Shown: positions 29,816 through 40,326 of the stretch, piece by piece
Layout of the letters: every line of letters starts with the position of its first letter
Numbering within the stretch: position 1 is the first letter of the stretch
Source: Sphingobium sp. D43FB
Lineage (GTDB): Bacteria; Pseudomonadota; Alphaproteobacteria; Sphingomonadales; Sphingomonadaceae
DNA: 64,000 nt
Direction: 5' to 3'
Assembly (NCBI RefSeq): GCF_002312805.1
Contig: NZ_NMUA01000024.1
Span: 1 to 64,000 of the forward strand
Translations under genes and position numbers: made by a program
Notes under the pieces: generated by a model
Database searches by the model: none
Seen by the model: only the letters and a program-made list of their open reading frames with translations
What the model was told of the DNA's origin: nothing

Positions 29816-30925
29816 ATGAATAAAGCCGCTTCACTGGCCGAAGAACAAAGCGACGGCGGCAGCGTGCTGCGGCTGTCCGGTTCGCTGGCGATCGCATCGC
29901 TGCATGACCTGCCCGACCGGCTGGATGCCGTGCAGGGTCCGGTCGGGACGATCGACCTGTCCGACGTCGATCATATGGACACGATCGGCGCGTGGACGGT
30001 GCATCGCACCGCCAAGCGGCTGGGCAGTCAGATCAGCGGCGCGCACCCGGATGCGCAGCGGCTGATCGATACGGTCGGCGCGCTGGACGATCCGGTTTCG
30101 ATCCACCCAGACAGCGTTCCGGCCCTGCGCCGCGTCGTCGGCCAGATCGGCGAGGCGGTCAGCACCGCCGGGTCGACCATGTTGGGACTGCTGGGCTTTT
30201 TCGGCGCGACACTGGTCGCGGCCTGGAGCCTGATCCGCCATCCCAGCCGCTTCCGCGTCAATGCAGTGGTGCAGCGTTTCGAGGTCGTGGGCGTGTCCGC
30301 GCTGGGCATCATCGGCCTGATGAGCTTCCTGATCGGCATCGTCATCGCCCAGCAGGGATCGGTGCAGTTGCGTCAGTTCGGCATGGAGATGCTGACGATC
30401 AACCTGGTCGGTCGCCTGACCTTCCGTGAGTTGGGCGTATTGATGACCGCGATCATGGTCGCTGGCCGCTCCGGCTCAGCCTTTGCCGCGCAATTGGGCA
30501 CGATGAAGTTGACCGAGGAAATCGACGCGATGCGGACCATCGGCGTGTCGCCGATGGAAGCGCTCGTCCTGCCGCGCACGCTGGCCGTCATCATCATGAT
30601 GCCGCTGCTTGGCTTTTATGCGTCGATTCTGTCAGTGCTGGGCGGCGCTTTCCTGTGCGCGATCGCGCTCGATATTCCGCCTATCACCTTTTTCCAGCGG
30701 TTGCGCGAAGTCGTGCCGATCACCGACCTGTGGGTCGGGCTGATCAAGGCACCTGTGTTTGGCCTCATCATCGCCATTTCCGGCTGTTTTCAGGGGATGC
30801 AGGTCAAGGGCAATGCGGAGGAAGTGGGGCTGCGCACCACCGCCGCCGTCGTGCAGGCGATCTTCCTCGTCATCGTCATCGATGCTTTCTTCGCGGTGTT
30901 CTTCACCTGGGTAGGGTGGAACTGA
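29816..30925 (+). CDS. mlaE: Mla-type ABC permease with fused STAS domain
   Basis: 369 residues. The first 110 residues form a STAS-like domain (VGTIDLSDVDHMDTIGAWTV), the role filled by separate MlaB in E. coli. The rest is the MlaE permease domain with about five membrane segments and the conserved FRELGVLMTAIMVAGRSGSAFAAQ region. With MlaF and MlaD it moves phospholipids between the membranes. The stop TGA shares its A with the mlaF ATG. Confidence 0.93.
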   Translation: MNKAASLAEEQSDGGSVLRLSGSLAIASLHDLPDRLDAVQGPVGTIDLSDVDHMDTIGAWTVHRTAKRLGSQISGAHPDAQRLIDTVGALDDPVSIHPDSVPALRRVVGQIGEAVSTAGSTMLGLLGFFGATLVAAWSLIRHPSRFRVNAVVQRFEVVGVSALGIIGLMSFLIGIVIAQQGSVQLRQFGMEMLTINLVGRLTFRELGVLMTAIMVAGRSGSAFAAQLGTMKLTEEIDAMRTIGVSPMEALVLPRTLAVIIMMPLLGFYASILSVLGGAFLCAIALDIPPITFFQRLREVVPITDLWVGLIKAPVFGLIIAISGCFQGMQVKGNAEEVGLRTTAAVVQAIFLVIVIDAFFAVFFTWVGWN

Positions 30926-31797
30926 TGACCGAAGACGAACAGCGCCAGGCCGAAGAGCAGCGGCTCGCCCAAGCGGTCGAAGAGTCCGACATCGCCATTT
31001 CGGTGCGCGGCATTCGTAATGCCTTTGGCGACCAGGTCATCCATGATGGCCTCGACCTTGATGTGCGCAAGGGCGAGATATTGGGCGTGGTCGGCGGATC
31101 GGGCACCGGCAAGTCGGTGCTGATGCGCGCGATCATCGGCCTTCAGACGCCGAACGAGGGCGAAATCCATGTCTTTGGCGAATCGATGGTCGGGCGGCTG
31201 GACGATGATGCGCTGGCGATCCGCAAGCGGTGGGGCGTGTTGTTCCAGGGCGGTGCGCTGTTTTCGACGCTGACCGTGGCGGAAAATATCGAAGTGCCGA
31301 TCCGCGAATATTATCCCAATATCGGGGCGCAATTGCGTGACGAGATTGCGGCCTACAAGATCCGCATGACCGGCCTGCCCGCCGAGGCGGGGCCGAAATA
31401 TCCGTCGGAATTGTCGGGCGGCATGAAGAAGCGCGCTGGCCTGGCCCGCGCGCTGGCGCTGGACCCGGACCTGCTGTTCCTCGATGAGCCGACCGCTGGC
31501 CTTGATCCGATCGGCGCGGCGGCGTTCGACGAGCAGACCCGCAAATTGCAGGAGACTTTGGGTCTTACCGTCTTCCTCATCACCCATGATCTCGATACGC
31601 TCTATTCGATTTGTGATCGGGTGGCGGTGCTGGCGGATAAGAAGGTGATCGCGGTCGGCACGATCGATGAGCTGCTGGCGCTCGACCATCCGTGGATCCA
31701 GGAATATTTCAATGGGCCGCGTGGCCGTGCGGCGACGGCGGCAGTATCGCGGGAAAAGAACAAGGCGGCTCAGACCCCGCCGGACGGAAGGCAATAG
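30925..31797 (+). CDS. mlaF: Mla-type ABC ATPase
   Basis: 290 residues. Walker A GGSGTGKS (57-64), signature LSGGMKKRAGLARAL, Walker B LLFLDEPTAGLDP, and the H-loop in FLITHDLDTL. It powers the lipid transporter on the cytoplasmic face. Overlaps mlaE by 1 nt and precedes mlaD by 3 nt. Confidence 0.95.
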   Translation: MTEDEQRQAEEQRLAQAVEESDIAISVRGIRNAFGDQVIHDGLDLDVRKGEILGVVGGSGTGKSVLMRAIIGLQTPNEGEIHVFGESMVGRLDDDALAIRKRWGVLFQGGALFSTLTVAENIEVPIREYYPNIGAQLRDEIAAYKIRMTGLPAEAGPKYPSELSGGMKKRAGLARALALDPDLLFLDEPTAGLDPIGAAAFDEQTRKLQETLGLTVFLITHDLDTLYSICDRVAVLADKKVIAVGTIDELLALDHPWIQEYFNGPRGRAATAAVSREKNKAAQTPPDGRQ

Positions 31798-31800
31798 GAT

Positions 31801-32763
31801 ATGGAAACCCGCTCCAACCATGTGCTGGTGGGCACGGTCACGCTGCTGCTGCTGGCGGCGATCATCATCGCGGCCTTCTGGTTCTCCCGCATATCCGACG
31901 GGCAGAACAAGCAATATGATATTTTCTTCAAACAGTCGGTCAGCGGCTTGGCCAAGGGTTCGAGCGTCAACTATGCGGGCGTCCCCTCCGGTCAGGTGGA
32001 ATCGATCGACCTGTGGAAGCGCGATCCAAGCTTCGTGCGGGTGCGCATTACGGTGAAGGACGGGACGCCGGTGCTGCAGGGCACGACCGCGAGCATTGCG
32101 GGCGTCGGCTTTACCGGGGTGAGCGAAGTGGTGCTGGACGGCGCGGTCAAGGGCGCGCCGCCGATCATTTGTCCGGCGGAAAATCCCCAGGCGGTATGCC
32201 CCGATGGCGTGCCCGTGATCCCGACCAAGCCGGGGGCACTGGGCGAATTGCTCAATAGCGCGCCGCAATTGCTGGAGCGCTTGTCCACGCTGACGGAGCG
32301 GCTGACCGAAGTGCTGAGCGACAAGAATCAGCAGTCGATCGCGGGCATATTGGCCAATGTCGAGCGGGTGTCGGGGGCTTTGGCCGACCGTAGCCCGGAG
32401 ATCGCCGCAACCCTGGCCGAAGCGCGTATCGCAGTGCAGCGCACCGGCGTTGCCGTCGAGCAGATCGGCAAGCTGGCCGCGACGACCGACGCGATGCTGA
32501 ACGAAGAAGGCAAGCCATTGATGGCCGATCTGCGCAAGAGCGTGCAGTCGGCGACGCGCAGCATCGATACGCTGGACAAGACCATCGGCGCGGCGCGGCC
32601 GGGCGTGGAGGCGTTCAGCACCCAGACCATGCCGGAAGTGAACCAGCTGGTGCGCGACCTGCGCGAAATGTCGCGCGCCTTCCGCGGCGTTGCCGAGAAA
32701 CTGGACCAGCAGGGCGCTGGTTCGCTGGTCGGATCGCCCAAGCTGCCGGACTATAAGCCATGA
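31801..32763 (+). CDS. mlaD: MCE-domain lipid-binding protein (MlaD-like)
   Basis: 320 residues: one N-terminal membrane anchor (about 8-30), an MCE domain (about 38-118, with GLAKGSSVNYAGVPSGQV), then a long helical part (140-310). Such proteins form hexameric rings that carry lipids across the periplasm. The helical tail is longer than in E. coli MlaD, closer to longer MCE proteins. Overlaps the lipoprotein gene by 4 nt. Confidence 0.93.
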   Translation: METRSNHVLVGTVTLLLLAAIIIAAFWFSRISDGQNKQYDIFFKQSVSGLAKGSSVNYAGVPSGQVESIDLWKRDPSFVRVRITVKDGTPVLQGTTASIAGVGFTGVSEVVLDGAVKGAPPIICPAENPQAVCPDGVPVIPTKPGALGELLNSAPQLLERLSTLTERLTEVLSDKNQQSIAGILANVERVSGALADRSPEIAATLAEARIAVQRTGVAVEQIGKLAATTDAMLNEEGKPLMADLRKSVQSATRSIDTLDKTIGAARPGVEAFSTQTMPEVNQLVRDLREMSRAFRGVAEKLDQQGAGSLVGSPKLPDYKP

Positions 32764-33392
32764 TGAGAGAGATGCGGACCATGTTCCATGCCAAACCCAC
32801 GGGCGCCCTTGCGGCGCTGACCGCCGCCGTCCTGCTGTCGGGCTGCGTCTCGATCGGCGGGAAGGTGCCCGAACGGCTGTTGACGTTGGATGCGGTGCAG
32901 AAGGTGCCGACGGGCACGGCGCAGCGTGCTGGCGCTGGGCGCACATTGATCGTGTCCGATCCCGACGCACCCAAGATGCTGGATACGATACGTATCCCGG
33001 TGCAGACCAGTCCGACGTCGGTCGCCTATGTGACTGACGTGCAATGGGCCGATACACCGCGCCATCTGTTCCGGCGCTTGTTGGCCGAGACGATTTCGGC
33101 GACGACGGACCGGGTTGTGCTCGATTCGGGGCAGTTTTCGGGTGATGGCGGGCAGCGGCTGTCGGGCGAGTTGATTGCCTTTGGGCTTGATGCGCCGGGG
33201 AATAATGCGGTGGTGACCTATGACGCCGTGCTGACGACGCCCAATGGGGTCGCGCTGGCGCGGCAGCGTTTCACCGCCAGCCAGCCGGTGGGTGGGAAGA
33301 TTGAAGCTGCGACTGTTGGTACGCCGCTCAACAGTGCCGCCAACAAGGTCGCGAGCGACGTGGCCGCCTGGGTCGCGGCGATGAAGGACTGA
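32760..33392 (+). CDS. ABC-type transport auxiliary lipoprotein (PqiC-like)
   Basis: 210 residues. The lipobox LSGC gives an acylated C29, predicting an outer-membrane lipoprotein. The remaining fold fits the PqiC/ABC-transport-auxiliary family seen with MCE systems. It takes the place of MlaA/MlaC, neither of which is present. Last gene of the mla operon. Confidence 0.88.
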   Translation: MMREMRTMFHAKPTGALAALTAAVLLSGCVSIGGKVPERLLTLDAVQKVPTGTAQRAGAGRTLIVSDPDAPKMLDTIRIPVQTSPTSVAYVTDVQWADTPRHLFRRLLAETISATTDRVVLDSGQFSGDGGQRLSGELIAFGLDAPGNNAVVTYDAVLTTPNGVALARQRFTASQPVGGKIEAATVGTPLNSAANKVASDVAAWVAAMKD

Positions 33393-33398
33393 TTGCTG

Positions 33399-33423
33399 CT
33401 CCGTTTGCGTCGCGCGAACGGAG
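33399..33423. terminator. Possible bidirectional terminator hairpin
   Basis: CTCCGTT (33399-33405) pairs with AACGGAG (33417-33423) and GCG with CGC inside. It lies between two converging genes. There is no T-run, so this is tentative. Confidence 0.4.
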
Positions 33424-33432
33424 TAATCTACT

Positions 33433-36030
33433 CTAATCCAGAATTTTACCGGCCTGCTCGGTCACGTCCTTGGACAGGCCGGGCTGCGCCAATATGCGCT
33501 CCAGTTCGCCTCGCATCAGCGCGCCGCGGGTTGCGTCGAAGCGCTTCCAGCGGCCGAGTGGCGGCACGAGGCGTGCCGCCGTTTGCGGATTCAATCGGTC
33601 CAGCGCAATGATGCAGTCCGCCACCAACCTATAGCCCTTGCCGGATATGTGGTGGAACGCCCACTGATTGCCGGTGAAGGCGCCATAGAGCGCGCGGACG
33701 CGGTTGGGATTGGTGAGGGTGAAGTCCTTGTGCCGCCCCAGTTCCTCGACCAGATCGACCGTGTCGGGATGGACGGCGAAGGCCTGGGTCTGGAACCATT
33801 TGTCGAGCGTCAGCGCGTCGGCGCCATAACGGTTGTAGAAGATGTCGAGCGCCGCCACGCGCTCGGCGCTGTCGCCATTGGCGAGGACGGCGAGGGCCGC
33901 TTGCCGCTCGGTCATATTATGGGCGTGGTCAAACTGGACGAAGGCGGTTGCGGGGCCGTCCATCGCACCTGAGGCAACGAGATAGCCAAGCGCGCTGTTG
34001 CGTAGCTTGCGCGCACCCTTGGCGGCGGCGGACATGGAAAATTCGGTGGCTTTGGTGCGGGCATGGATCGCGCGCCAGTCCGGCTCCAATTCTGCGCCGA
34101 TCCGCTGTTGCAAGGCTTCGCGCGCGGCGTGGATCGCGTCGGGATCGACCTGCGCCATCTGATCGCCGAGATAGGCTTCGCTGGGCAGGCGGATGGCTTC
34201 GGCGACGAAGGCGGGATCAAGCATGGGGTCGGTGATGACCTGACGGAACGCGGCGATCACAGGGCCGTCGTCCATGGGCTGACCGGTGATGCGGCCGACC
34301 AATATGTTGACCATCAACTGTTGCATCGCCTCATAGCGGGCGAATGGATCATCATCATGGGCGGACAGGAAGGCGAGATCGTCTTGGCTGCGGTTGGTGT
34401 CGACGATCACGGGAGCGGAGAAGCCGCGATTGATCGACAGGATCGGCGCGGTCGTGAAGTCGGGGAAGGTGAAGCTTTGCTGCGGCTCGGTGAGTAGCAG
34501 CAGTTCATCGCCATGATGGGTGCTGGTGGCGGGATCGAACAGGGCGACGCGCAGTGGGATCGCCATTGGGGCCTTGTCCGGCTGGTCGGGCGTGGGGGCG
34601 AGCGACTGGTGCAGATGCAGGTTCACCATCCGGGTCACCGGATCATGGTCGAGCGTGGCGCGGACGTGCGGGGTTCCGGCCTGCTCATACCAGCGACGGA
34701 ATTGGCTGAGGTCGATCTCCCCGCCCTCTTCCATCGCCAGGACGAAATCCTCGCAGGTGGCGGCTTGGCCGTCATGGCGATCGAAATAAAGATCAGCGCC
34801 CGCGCGGAAGCGTTCCGGCCCCAGCATCAGGGCAATCATGCGGATCAGCTCCGCGCCCTTATTATAAATGGTCGCGGTGTAGAAGTTACTGATTTCCATA
34901 TAGGATTCGGGCCGCACGGGATGCGCGAGCGGGCCAGAGTCCTCCTGAAATTGGGCGGCGCGCAAGATGCGCACATCTTCGATCCGCTTGACCGCATGGC
35001 TGCCCATGTCGGCCGAGAAATTCTGGTCGCGAAAGACGGTGAAGCCTTCCTTGAGACTGAGCTGGAACCAGTCGCGGCAGGTGACGCGATTGCCCGACCA
35101 GTTGTGGAAATATTCATGCGCCACAACGCCTTCCACGCCATCATAATCGATATCCGTCGCGGTTTCGGGATCGGCCAAAATATAGCGTGAATTAAAGATG
35201 TTGAGGCCTTTATTCTCCATTGCGCCGAAGTTGAAATCGGCCACGGCGACGATGTTGAACACATCGAGATCATATTCGCGGCCGTAGACGCGCTCGTCCC
35301 ATGCCATGGAGTTTTTGAGCGCCTGCATGGCATGGCCGGTGCGTGGCAGGTCCGCCTCACGCACCCAGATGCCCAATTGCACTTCCCGGCCGCTCATCGT
35401 CACGAAGCTGTCGGCATTGCAGGCCAGGTCGGCAGCGACCAGCGCGAACAGGTAACAGGGCTTGGGGAAGGGATCGACCCAGCGTGCCCAATGCTGTCCA
35501 GCGTCACCCTCGCCCTGCTCCACCGGATCGCCGTTGGAGAGCAATATGGGAAAGCGCGCCTTGTCGGCGCGCAGTGTCACATCATAGCGCGACAATATGT
35601 CCGGGCGATCGGGGAAGAAGGTGATGCGGCGAAAGCCCTCCGCCTCGCATTGGGTGCAAAGCAACCCGCCGCTGGCATAGAGGCCCATTAATTTGCTGTT
35701 CGATTCCGGGGCCATCTCGACCAGCGTTTCGACACTGTGCGCCGAACCGGACAGCGACACGGACAAGGAGCCGGCTTCCATATGCCATAGGTCGGACGTG
35801 GCGAGTTCGCCATCGATGCGCACCTCCAACGGAATGAGGCCATCGCCGTCGAGCCGCAAGGGCCGGTCATGACCGCCATTGCGCGTGACCATGAGCGTCG
35901 CGCGGACGCGGGTGCATGCGGGATCGAGGTCGAAATCCAGCTCGATATCGGGCACCAGCCAGTCGGGCGGGCGATAATCCGAACGACGAATGACGGAAGG
36001 AGAAGCGGGGGAAGCGTGCATGTCGGCCAT
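33433..36030 (-). CDS. pepN: Aminopeptidase N (M1 family)
   Basis: 865 residues, close to E. coli PepN. Zinc-dependent removal of N-terminal residues from peptides in the cytoplasm. Exopeptidase motif GAMEN in FGAMENKGLNIFNSRY; zinc ligands in VAHEYFHNWSGNRVTC with the distal Glu in SLKEGFTVFRD. The C-terminal helical domain (about 550-865) is complete. It is convergent with the mla operon. Confidence 0.97.
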   Translation of the reverse strand: MADMHASPASPSVIRRSDYRPPDWLVPDIELDFDLDPACTRVRATLMVTRNGGHDRPLRLDGDGLIPLEVRIDGELATSDLWHMEAGSLSVSLSGSAHSVETLVEMAPESNSKLMGLYASGGLLCTQCEAEGFRRITFFPDRPDILSRYDVTLRADKARFPILLSNGDPVEQGEGDAGQHWARWVDPFPKPCYLFALVAADLACNADSFVTMSGREVQLGIWVREADLPRTGHAMQALKNSMAWDERVYGREYDLDVFNIVAVADFNFGAMENKGLNIFNSRYILADPETATDIDYDGVEGVVAHEYFHNWSGNRVTCRDWFQLSLKEGFTVFRDQNFSADMGSHAVKRIEDVRILRAAQFQEDSGPLAHPVRPESYMEISNFYTATIYNKGAELIRMIALMLGPERFRAGADLYFDRHDGQAATCEDFVLAMEEGGEIDLSQFRRWYEQAGTPHVRATLDHDPVTRMVNLHLHQSLAPTPDQPDKAPMAIPLRVALFDPATSTHHGDELLLLTEPQQSFTFPDFTTAPILSINRGFSAPVIVDTNRSQDDLAFLSAHDDDPFARYEAMQQLMVNILVGRITGQPMDDGPVIAAFRQVITDPMLDPAFVAEAIRLPSEAYLGDQMAQVDPDAIHAAREALQQRIGAELEPDWRAIHARTKATEFSMSAAAKGARKLRNSALGYLVASGAMDGPATAFVQFDHAHNMTERQAALAVLANGDSAERVAALDIFYNRYGADALTLDKWFQTQAFAVHPDTVDLVEELGRHKDFTLTNPNRVRALYGAFTGNQWAFHHISGKGYRLVADCIIALDRLNPQTAARLVPPLGRWKRFDATRGALMRGELERILAQPGLSKDVTEQAGKILD

Positions 36031-36098
36031 CCCCCCAAGCTAGGGAGACGGCCGGGAAAAGGCCAGCGGCGTGGCCCGGTTTTTCGCGTCCTGCCCGC

Positions 36099-37019
36099 TT
36101 AAATCCGTTCGCCCGACAGGCGTTGGCAGAGCATGTCCAACTGATCGAGGGTCGAATAGCGCAGGGTCAGCGTGCCGCCGCCATTGCCTTCATGTCGGAT
36201 GTCGACTTTCAGCCCCAATATGTCGGCCAGATGCTGTTCCAGCGAGGCAATGTCCGCGTCCGGTTCGGCGGCGGCACCGGTGCGACGCGCGGCAGGCGTG
36301 TCGTCGCCGGTCTTCATGCGGCGGACCAATTGTTCGGTATCGCGGACCGACAAACCCTTGTCTTCGACCTGCCGCGCCAGCGTCTCACAATCGGGCACGC
36401 CGATCAGCGCGCGGGCATGGCCCATGCTGATCTTCTGCTCCATCACCTGCTGCTGCACCGAAGCGGGCAGGTCGAGCAGGCGCATGAGATTGGCGATGTG
36501 GCTGCGCGATTTGCCGACGATGCGACCTAGGGCGTCCTGCGTGTGCTGGAAGTCGCCGATCAGTTTGCGATAGGCTTCGGCCTCTTCGATCGGGTTGAGA
36601 TCCTCGCGCTGGATATTTTCGATCAGCGCGATTTCGAGCGTTTCCTGCTCGTCAAAATCGCGGACGATGGCGGGGATGCGGTGGAGCTGCGCCCTTTGCG
36701 CCGCGCGCCAGCGACGTTCGCCCGCGACGATCTGAAAGCCGCCGCCATGCGGGCGGACAATGATCGGCTGGATCACGCCGCGCTTGGCGATGCTGTCGGC
36801 CAGCTCCTGCAACGCGCCTTCGTCGAAATGGCGACGCGGCTGTTCAGGATGCGGCTGAATGAGCGACACTTCAATGTTCTGCACCGCCTTGCTGGACGGC
36901 GAAGCGGCGGGCGCAACCGGCTCTTCGCGCGCAACGTCGCCGAGCAGCGCGGACAAGCCGCGCCCCAGGCCGTGCGGCCGCTTCACAGTTTTGGGCTTGT
37001 CGGTCGTTTCGTCGCTCAA
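36099..37019 (-). CDS. parB: Chromosome partitioning protein ParB
   Basis: 306 residues. N-terminal GLGRGLSALLGD box, ParB/Srx CTPase domain with GERRWRAAQRAQL and ENIQREDLNPIEEAEAY, central helix-turn-helix (about 150-200), C-terminal dimer domain. It binds parS, loads as a CTP clamp and spreads. Four parS sites are in this window. Overlaps parA by 4 nt. Confidence 0.98.
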   Translation of the reverse strand: MSDETTDKPKTVKRPHGLGRGLSALLGDVAREEPVAPAASPSSKAVQNIEVSLIQPHPEQPRRHFDEGALQELADSIAKRGVIQPIIVRPHGGGFQIVAGERRWRAAQRAQLHRIPAIVRDFDEQETLEIALIENIQREDLNPIEEAEAYRKLIGDFQHTQDALGRIVGKSRSHIANLMRLLDLPASVQQQVMEQKISMGHARALIGVPDCETLARQVEDKGLSVRDTEQLVRRMKTGDDTPAARRTGAAAEPDADIASLEQHLADILGLKVDIRHEGNGGGTLTLRYSTLDQLDMLCQRLSGERI

Positions 37020-37798
37020 GCGGCAACCTCCTGTCGGGGCAGGCGCGCGATCAATTCGCGCGCGAGCCGCATATAGGCTTCCGATCCTGAGCAGCGGAAG
37101 TCGTAAATCAAGGCCGGAACGCCATGGCTGGGCGCTTCGGACAGGCGCACATTGCGCGGGATGACGGTGGTGAACACCAGATCACCAAGGCAGGCGCGGA
37201 CATCGTCGGCGACCTGATCGGTCAGCCGGTTGCGCCGGTCATACATGGTCAGCGCAACCCCCATGATCGACAGGCCGGGATTGAAGCGTCCGCGAATGCG
37301 CTCGACCGTCTGGAGCAATTGCGACAGCCCTTCGAGCGCGAAAAATTCGCATTGCAACGGGACGAGCAAGGATTGCGCCGCGACCATCGCGTTGATCGTC
37401 AGCAGGCCAAGCGACGGTGGGCAATCGATCAGGCAAATGTCCCAACGGCCCGGAGGGGCTTCGGCCAGCACCCGTTCGAGCCGGTGGGTACGCTGTTCAT
37501 ATTCGATCAGTTCGATCTCGCAGCCCGACAGATCCTGGGTCGCGGGGACGAGGTCGAGCTTGGGCACGCGGGTCGTGACGATCGTGTCCTCCAGCGCGCA
37601 ATTGCCGACAAGCAGATCATAGCTCGACCGCGCCCGTTCGGACTGGCCGACGCCCAAGCCGGTGGAGGCATTGCCCTGCGGATCGAGATCAAGCAGCAGC
37701 ACGCGCAGGCCGGTGGCGGCGAGACCGGTGGCGAGGTTGATCGCCGTCGTGGTCTTGCCCACGCCGCCCTTCTGATTGGCGATAGCGATACAGATCAT
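37016..37798 (-). CDS. parA: Chromosome partitioning ATPase ParA
   Basis: 260 residues. Deviant Walker A KGGVGKTTTA at 10-19, Walker A' LDLDPQGNAS, Walker B region CLIDCPPSLGLL. Non-specific DNA-binding ATPase forming the gradient that pulls ParB-parS complexes. Overlaps parB and rsmG by 4 nt each, in the conserved mnmG-rsmG-parA-parB order. Confidence 0.98.
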   Translation of the reverse strand: MICIAIANQKGGVGKTTTAINLATGLAATGLRVLLLDLDPQGNASTGLGVGQSERARSSYDLLVGNCALEDTIVTTRVPKLDLVPATQDLSGCEIELIEYEQRTHRLERVLAEAPPGRWDICLIDCPPSLGLLTINAMVAAQSLLVPLQCEFFALEGLSQLLQTVERIRGRFNPGLSIMGVALTMYDRRNRLTDQVADDVRACLGDLVFTTVIPRNVRLSEAPSHGVPALIYDFRCSGSEAYMRLARELIARLPRQEVAA

Positions 37799-38439
37799 GC
37801 GCGACCTTTCCTTCTGGCGACGGGTTTGACGGCGTGCGCGACGATGATGGCGCTATCGGCGTCCGTCACGCTCGGTTCCACGTGAAACACACCCTGCCAT
37901 GATGGGCGCGTCGCCTCCAGTTCATTCTGCGCATTTCGTCCCTTAGGCAGCACCCATAGCGTATTTTTGTCGGAAAGATGCGCGGCGGATTCGAGCAGGC
38001 GCGGGAGTGGTGCATAAGCGCGCGCGCTGATGACGGCGGCGGCGCAAGGCGGCACCATCTCGACCCGGCCGCCGAAGACCGTGGCGTTGGGCAGGTCCAA
38101 TGCGGCGATGGCTTCGTTCAGAAAATCGATGCGTTTGCGCCGGGATTCGACCATCAACATGGGTCGGTCGGACAGGCAGGCAACGACGATACCGGGCAAC
38201 CCGGCTCCCGATCCGAGGTCGATCCATGCGCCCTCCCCCGCCGATTGGGCGCGGGTGAGGAGCTGCGCAGAGTCCACGATATGCCGCGCCCAGACATGGG
38301 GGCGGGTCGATTCGGCGATGAGATTCTGTTCGCCCATCGCATCCAGCAGGATCGCAACGAAGCGTTCCAGACGCGCCATTGTTTCACGTGAAACATCGAA
38401 TTGGCCCGTCAGCCAGGCGCGGGCTTCATCCTCCGTCAT
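37795..38439 (-). CDS. rsmG: 16S rRNA (guanine-527-N7) methyltransferase
   Basis: 214 residues. The SAM motif [14 protein letters not shown] lies near 72-85. It methylates G527 of 16S rRNA. Two parS sites sit inside this gene: one encodes V-S-R-E-T near residue 17, the other F-H-V-E-P near residue 190, so the coding sequence doubles as partition DNA. Overlaps mnmG and parA by 4 nt. Confidence 0.96.
   Translation of the reverse strand: MTEDEARAWLTGQFDVSRETMARLERFVAILLDAMGEQNLIAESTRPHVWARHIVDSAQLLTRAQSAGEGAWIDLGSGAGLPGIVVACLSDRPMLMVESRRKRIDFLNEAIAALDLPNATVFGGRVEMVPPCAAAVISARAYAPLPRLLESAAHLSDKNTLWVLPKGRNAQNELEATRPSWQGVFHVEPSVTDADSAIIVAHAVKPVARRKGRA
37874..37889. promoter_or_regulatory. parS site within rsmG 3' part
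   Basis: GGTTCCACGTGAAACA; the 14-bp core GTTCCACGTGAAAC (37875-37888) is one base off a perfect palindrome. About 0.9 kb upstream of parB. Confidence 0.88.
38380..38395. promoter_or_regulatory. Perfect parS site within rsmG 5' part
   Basis: TGTTTCACGTGAAACA, the exact canonical 16-bp parS palindrome. It covers codons near residue 17 of rsmG. Confidence 0.95.
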
Positions 38440-40286
38440 GCTGCAACCTTGCGGACATGCACGAGAATGGCGGCGAGGGCCGCAGGGGTAACGCCCCGGA
38501 TGCGGCCTGCTGCGGCGAGCGTATCGGGACGCGCGGCGTCCAGGCGTTCGATCATCTCGGTGGACAGGCCGCCGATACTGGCGAAGTCGAAATCGGCGGG
38601 GATGAAGACGCGCTCGTTGCGGCGCAGGTCGGCGATCTCCGCATCCTGGCGGTGGAGATAGGGGGCGTAATGGGCGTCCTCCAATATCTCTGCGCGCAGG
38701 TTAGCGGGCGCTGCGGCGAGGCGGGGGGCGAGCGACAGGATCAAGGCCCGATCGACTTCGGGGAAGCGCGCCCATTCGAACAGGCTGCGGCGTATGCCAT
38801 CCTGCCGCACCGACGCGCCCGCGCGGGCCATGGTCGTGGCACCGATGGGCTGCGCGAGTTCAGTCTCTATCTCGGCGCGCAGGGCATCGCGCTCGGCCAA
38901 ACGCGCATAGCGGACGGGGCCGATGATGCCATGCGCGATGCCGATCGCGCCAAGGCGCGTTTCCGCATTGTCGGCGCGCAGGCGCAGGCGATATTCGGCG
39001 CGCGCGGTCAACATGCGATAGGGTTCGGTTACACCCTGCAATGTGAGGTCATCGATCATCACGCCGATATAGCTGCTGGCGCGGTCGAGGATCATGGCCG
39101 CTTCGCCGCGTGCGCGGGCGGCGGCGTTGACGCCCGCGATCAAACCCTGAGCGGCTGCCTCCTCATAGCCGGTCGTGCCGTTTATTTGCCCGGCGCAAAA
39201 GAGGCCGGGGATGGCGCGGACCTCCAATGTGGCGTCGAGCGCGCGCGGATCGATATGGTCATATTCGACGGCATAGCCGGGCACGACGATGTCGGCGCGT
39301 TCCAAGCCGGCCATTGACCGGATCATAGCGACCTGAACATCGGTCGGGAGCGAGGTGCTGATGCCATTGGGATAGACGAGTGGGTCGTCCAGCCCTTCGG
39401 GTTCCAGAAAAATCTGATGCCCATCGCGGTCGCCGAAGCGCTGGATCTTGTCTTCGATCGACGGGCAATAGCGCGGTCCACGTCCTTCGATCGCGCCGCT
39501 GAACAAAGGCGACCGGCCGAGGCCATCGCGGATGATCTGATGGGTGCGCGCATTGGTGCGGGTGATGGCGCAGGCGAGTTGGGGCAGTGGGCGACCGTTG
39601 GACAAAGGCGACATGGTCCAGCCGTCACTGTCCGAAGGCTGCGCTTCCAGCCGCGCCCAATCGATCGTGCGGCCGTCGATGCGGGGTGGCGTGCCGGTCT
39701 TGAGGCGACCGATGGGGAGAGCGAGATCGCGCAGTTGGATGCCCAGGCTGGTCGCGGCTCGTTCGCCGACGCGACCACCCGTTTCGCGTTCATCGCCGCG
39801 GAACAGCTTGCCGCCGAGGAAGGTGCCGGTCGCCAGTACGACTGACGCGGCCTCCAGCACGCGCCCATCGGCAAGGGACAGACCAGCGATCAGACCATCT
39901 TGCAGAAGCAGCCCTGCCGCCTCGCCCTCTACGATTGTCAGACATTCTTGCGCATCAAGCATCTGATGGATAGCGGCGCGATAGCGTTTGCGGTCGGCCT
40001 GGATGCGCGGCCCCTGGACCGCGGCGCCCTTGCTGCTGTTGAGCATCCGATAGTGGATCGCGGCCTGGTCTGCGGCGCGGCCGATCAGGCCATCCAGCGC
40101 ATCGACTTCGCGCACGAGATGGCCCTTGCCCAACCCGCCGATCGCCGGGTTGCAGGACATGGCGCCCACGGTAGTACGGTCGAACGTCAGCAGCGCGACG
40201 CGCGCGCCTTTGCGCGCAGCGGCCGCCGCCGCTTCGCACCCGGCATGGCCGCCGCCGACCACAATCACATCATAGCGAGTTTGCAT
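38436..40286 (-). CDS. mnmG: tRNA uridine-34 carboxymethylaminomethyl modification subunit MnmG (GidA)
   Basis: 616 residues. FAD-binding [15 protein letters not shown] near 10-24 and conserved [21 protein letters not shown] blocks. With MnmE it builds the cmnm5 group on wobble U34 of certain tRNAs. The ATG at 40286 begins [13 protein letters not shown]. It overlaps rsmG by 4 nt and lies 60 nt after mnmE, with a parS in that gap. Confidence 0.98.
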   Translation of the reverse strand: MQTRYDVIVVGGGHAGCEAAAAAARKGARVALLTFDRTTVGAMSCNPAIGGLGKGHLVREVDALDGLIGRAADQAAIHYRMLNSSKGAAVQGPRIQADRKRYRAAIHQMLDAQECLTIVEGEAAGLLLQDGLIAGLSLADGRVLEAASVVLATGTFLGGKLFRGDERETGGRVGERAATSLGIQLRDLALPIGRLKTGTPPRIDGRTIDWARLEAQPSDSDGWTMSPLSNGRPLPQLACAITRTNARTHQIIRDGLGRSPLFSGAIEGRGPRYCPSIEDKIQRFGDRDGHQIFLEPEGLDDPLVYPNGISTSLPTDVQVAMIRSMAGLERADIVVPGYAVEYDHIDPRALDATLEVRAIPGLFCAGQINGTTGYEEAAAQGLIAGVNAAARARGEAAMILDRASSYIGVMIDDLTLQGVTEPYRMLTARAEYRLRLRADNAETRLGAIGIAHGIIGPVRYARLAERDALRAEIETELAQPIGATTMARAGASVRQDGIRRSLFEWARFPEVDRALILSLAPRLAAAPANLRAEILEDAHYAPYLHRQDAEIADLRRNERVFIPADFDFASIGGLSTEMIERLDAARPDTLAAAGRIRGVTPAALAAILVHVRKVAA

Positions 40287-40326
40287 GGGTGGCCTGTAGC
40301 AGATGCAGGCCATCGCGGTCAAAAGC

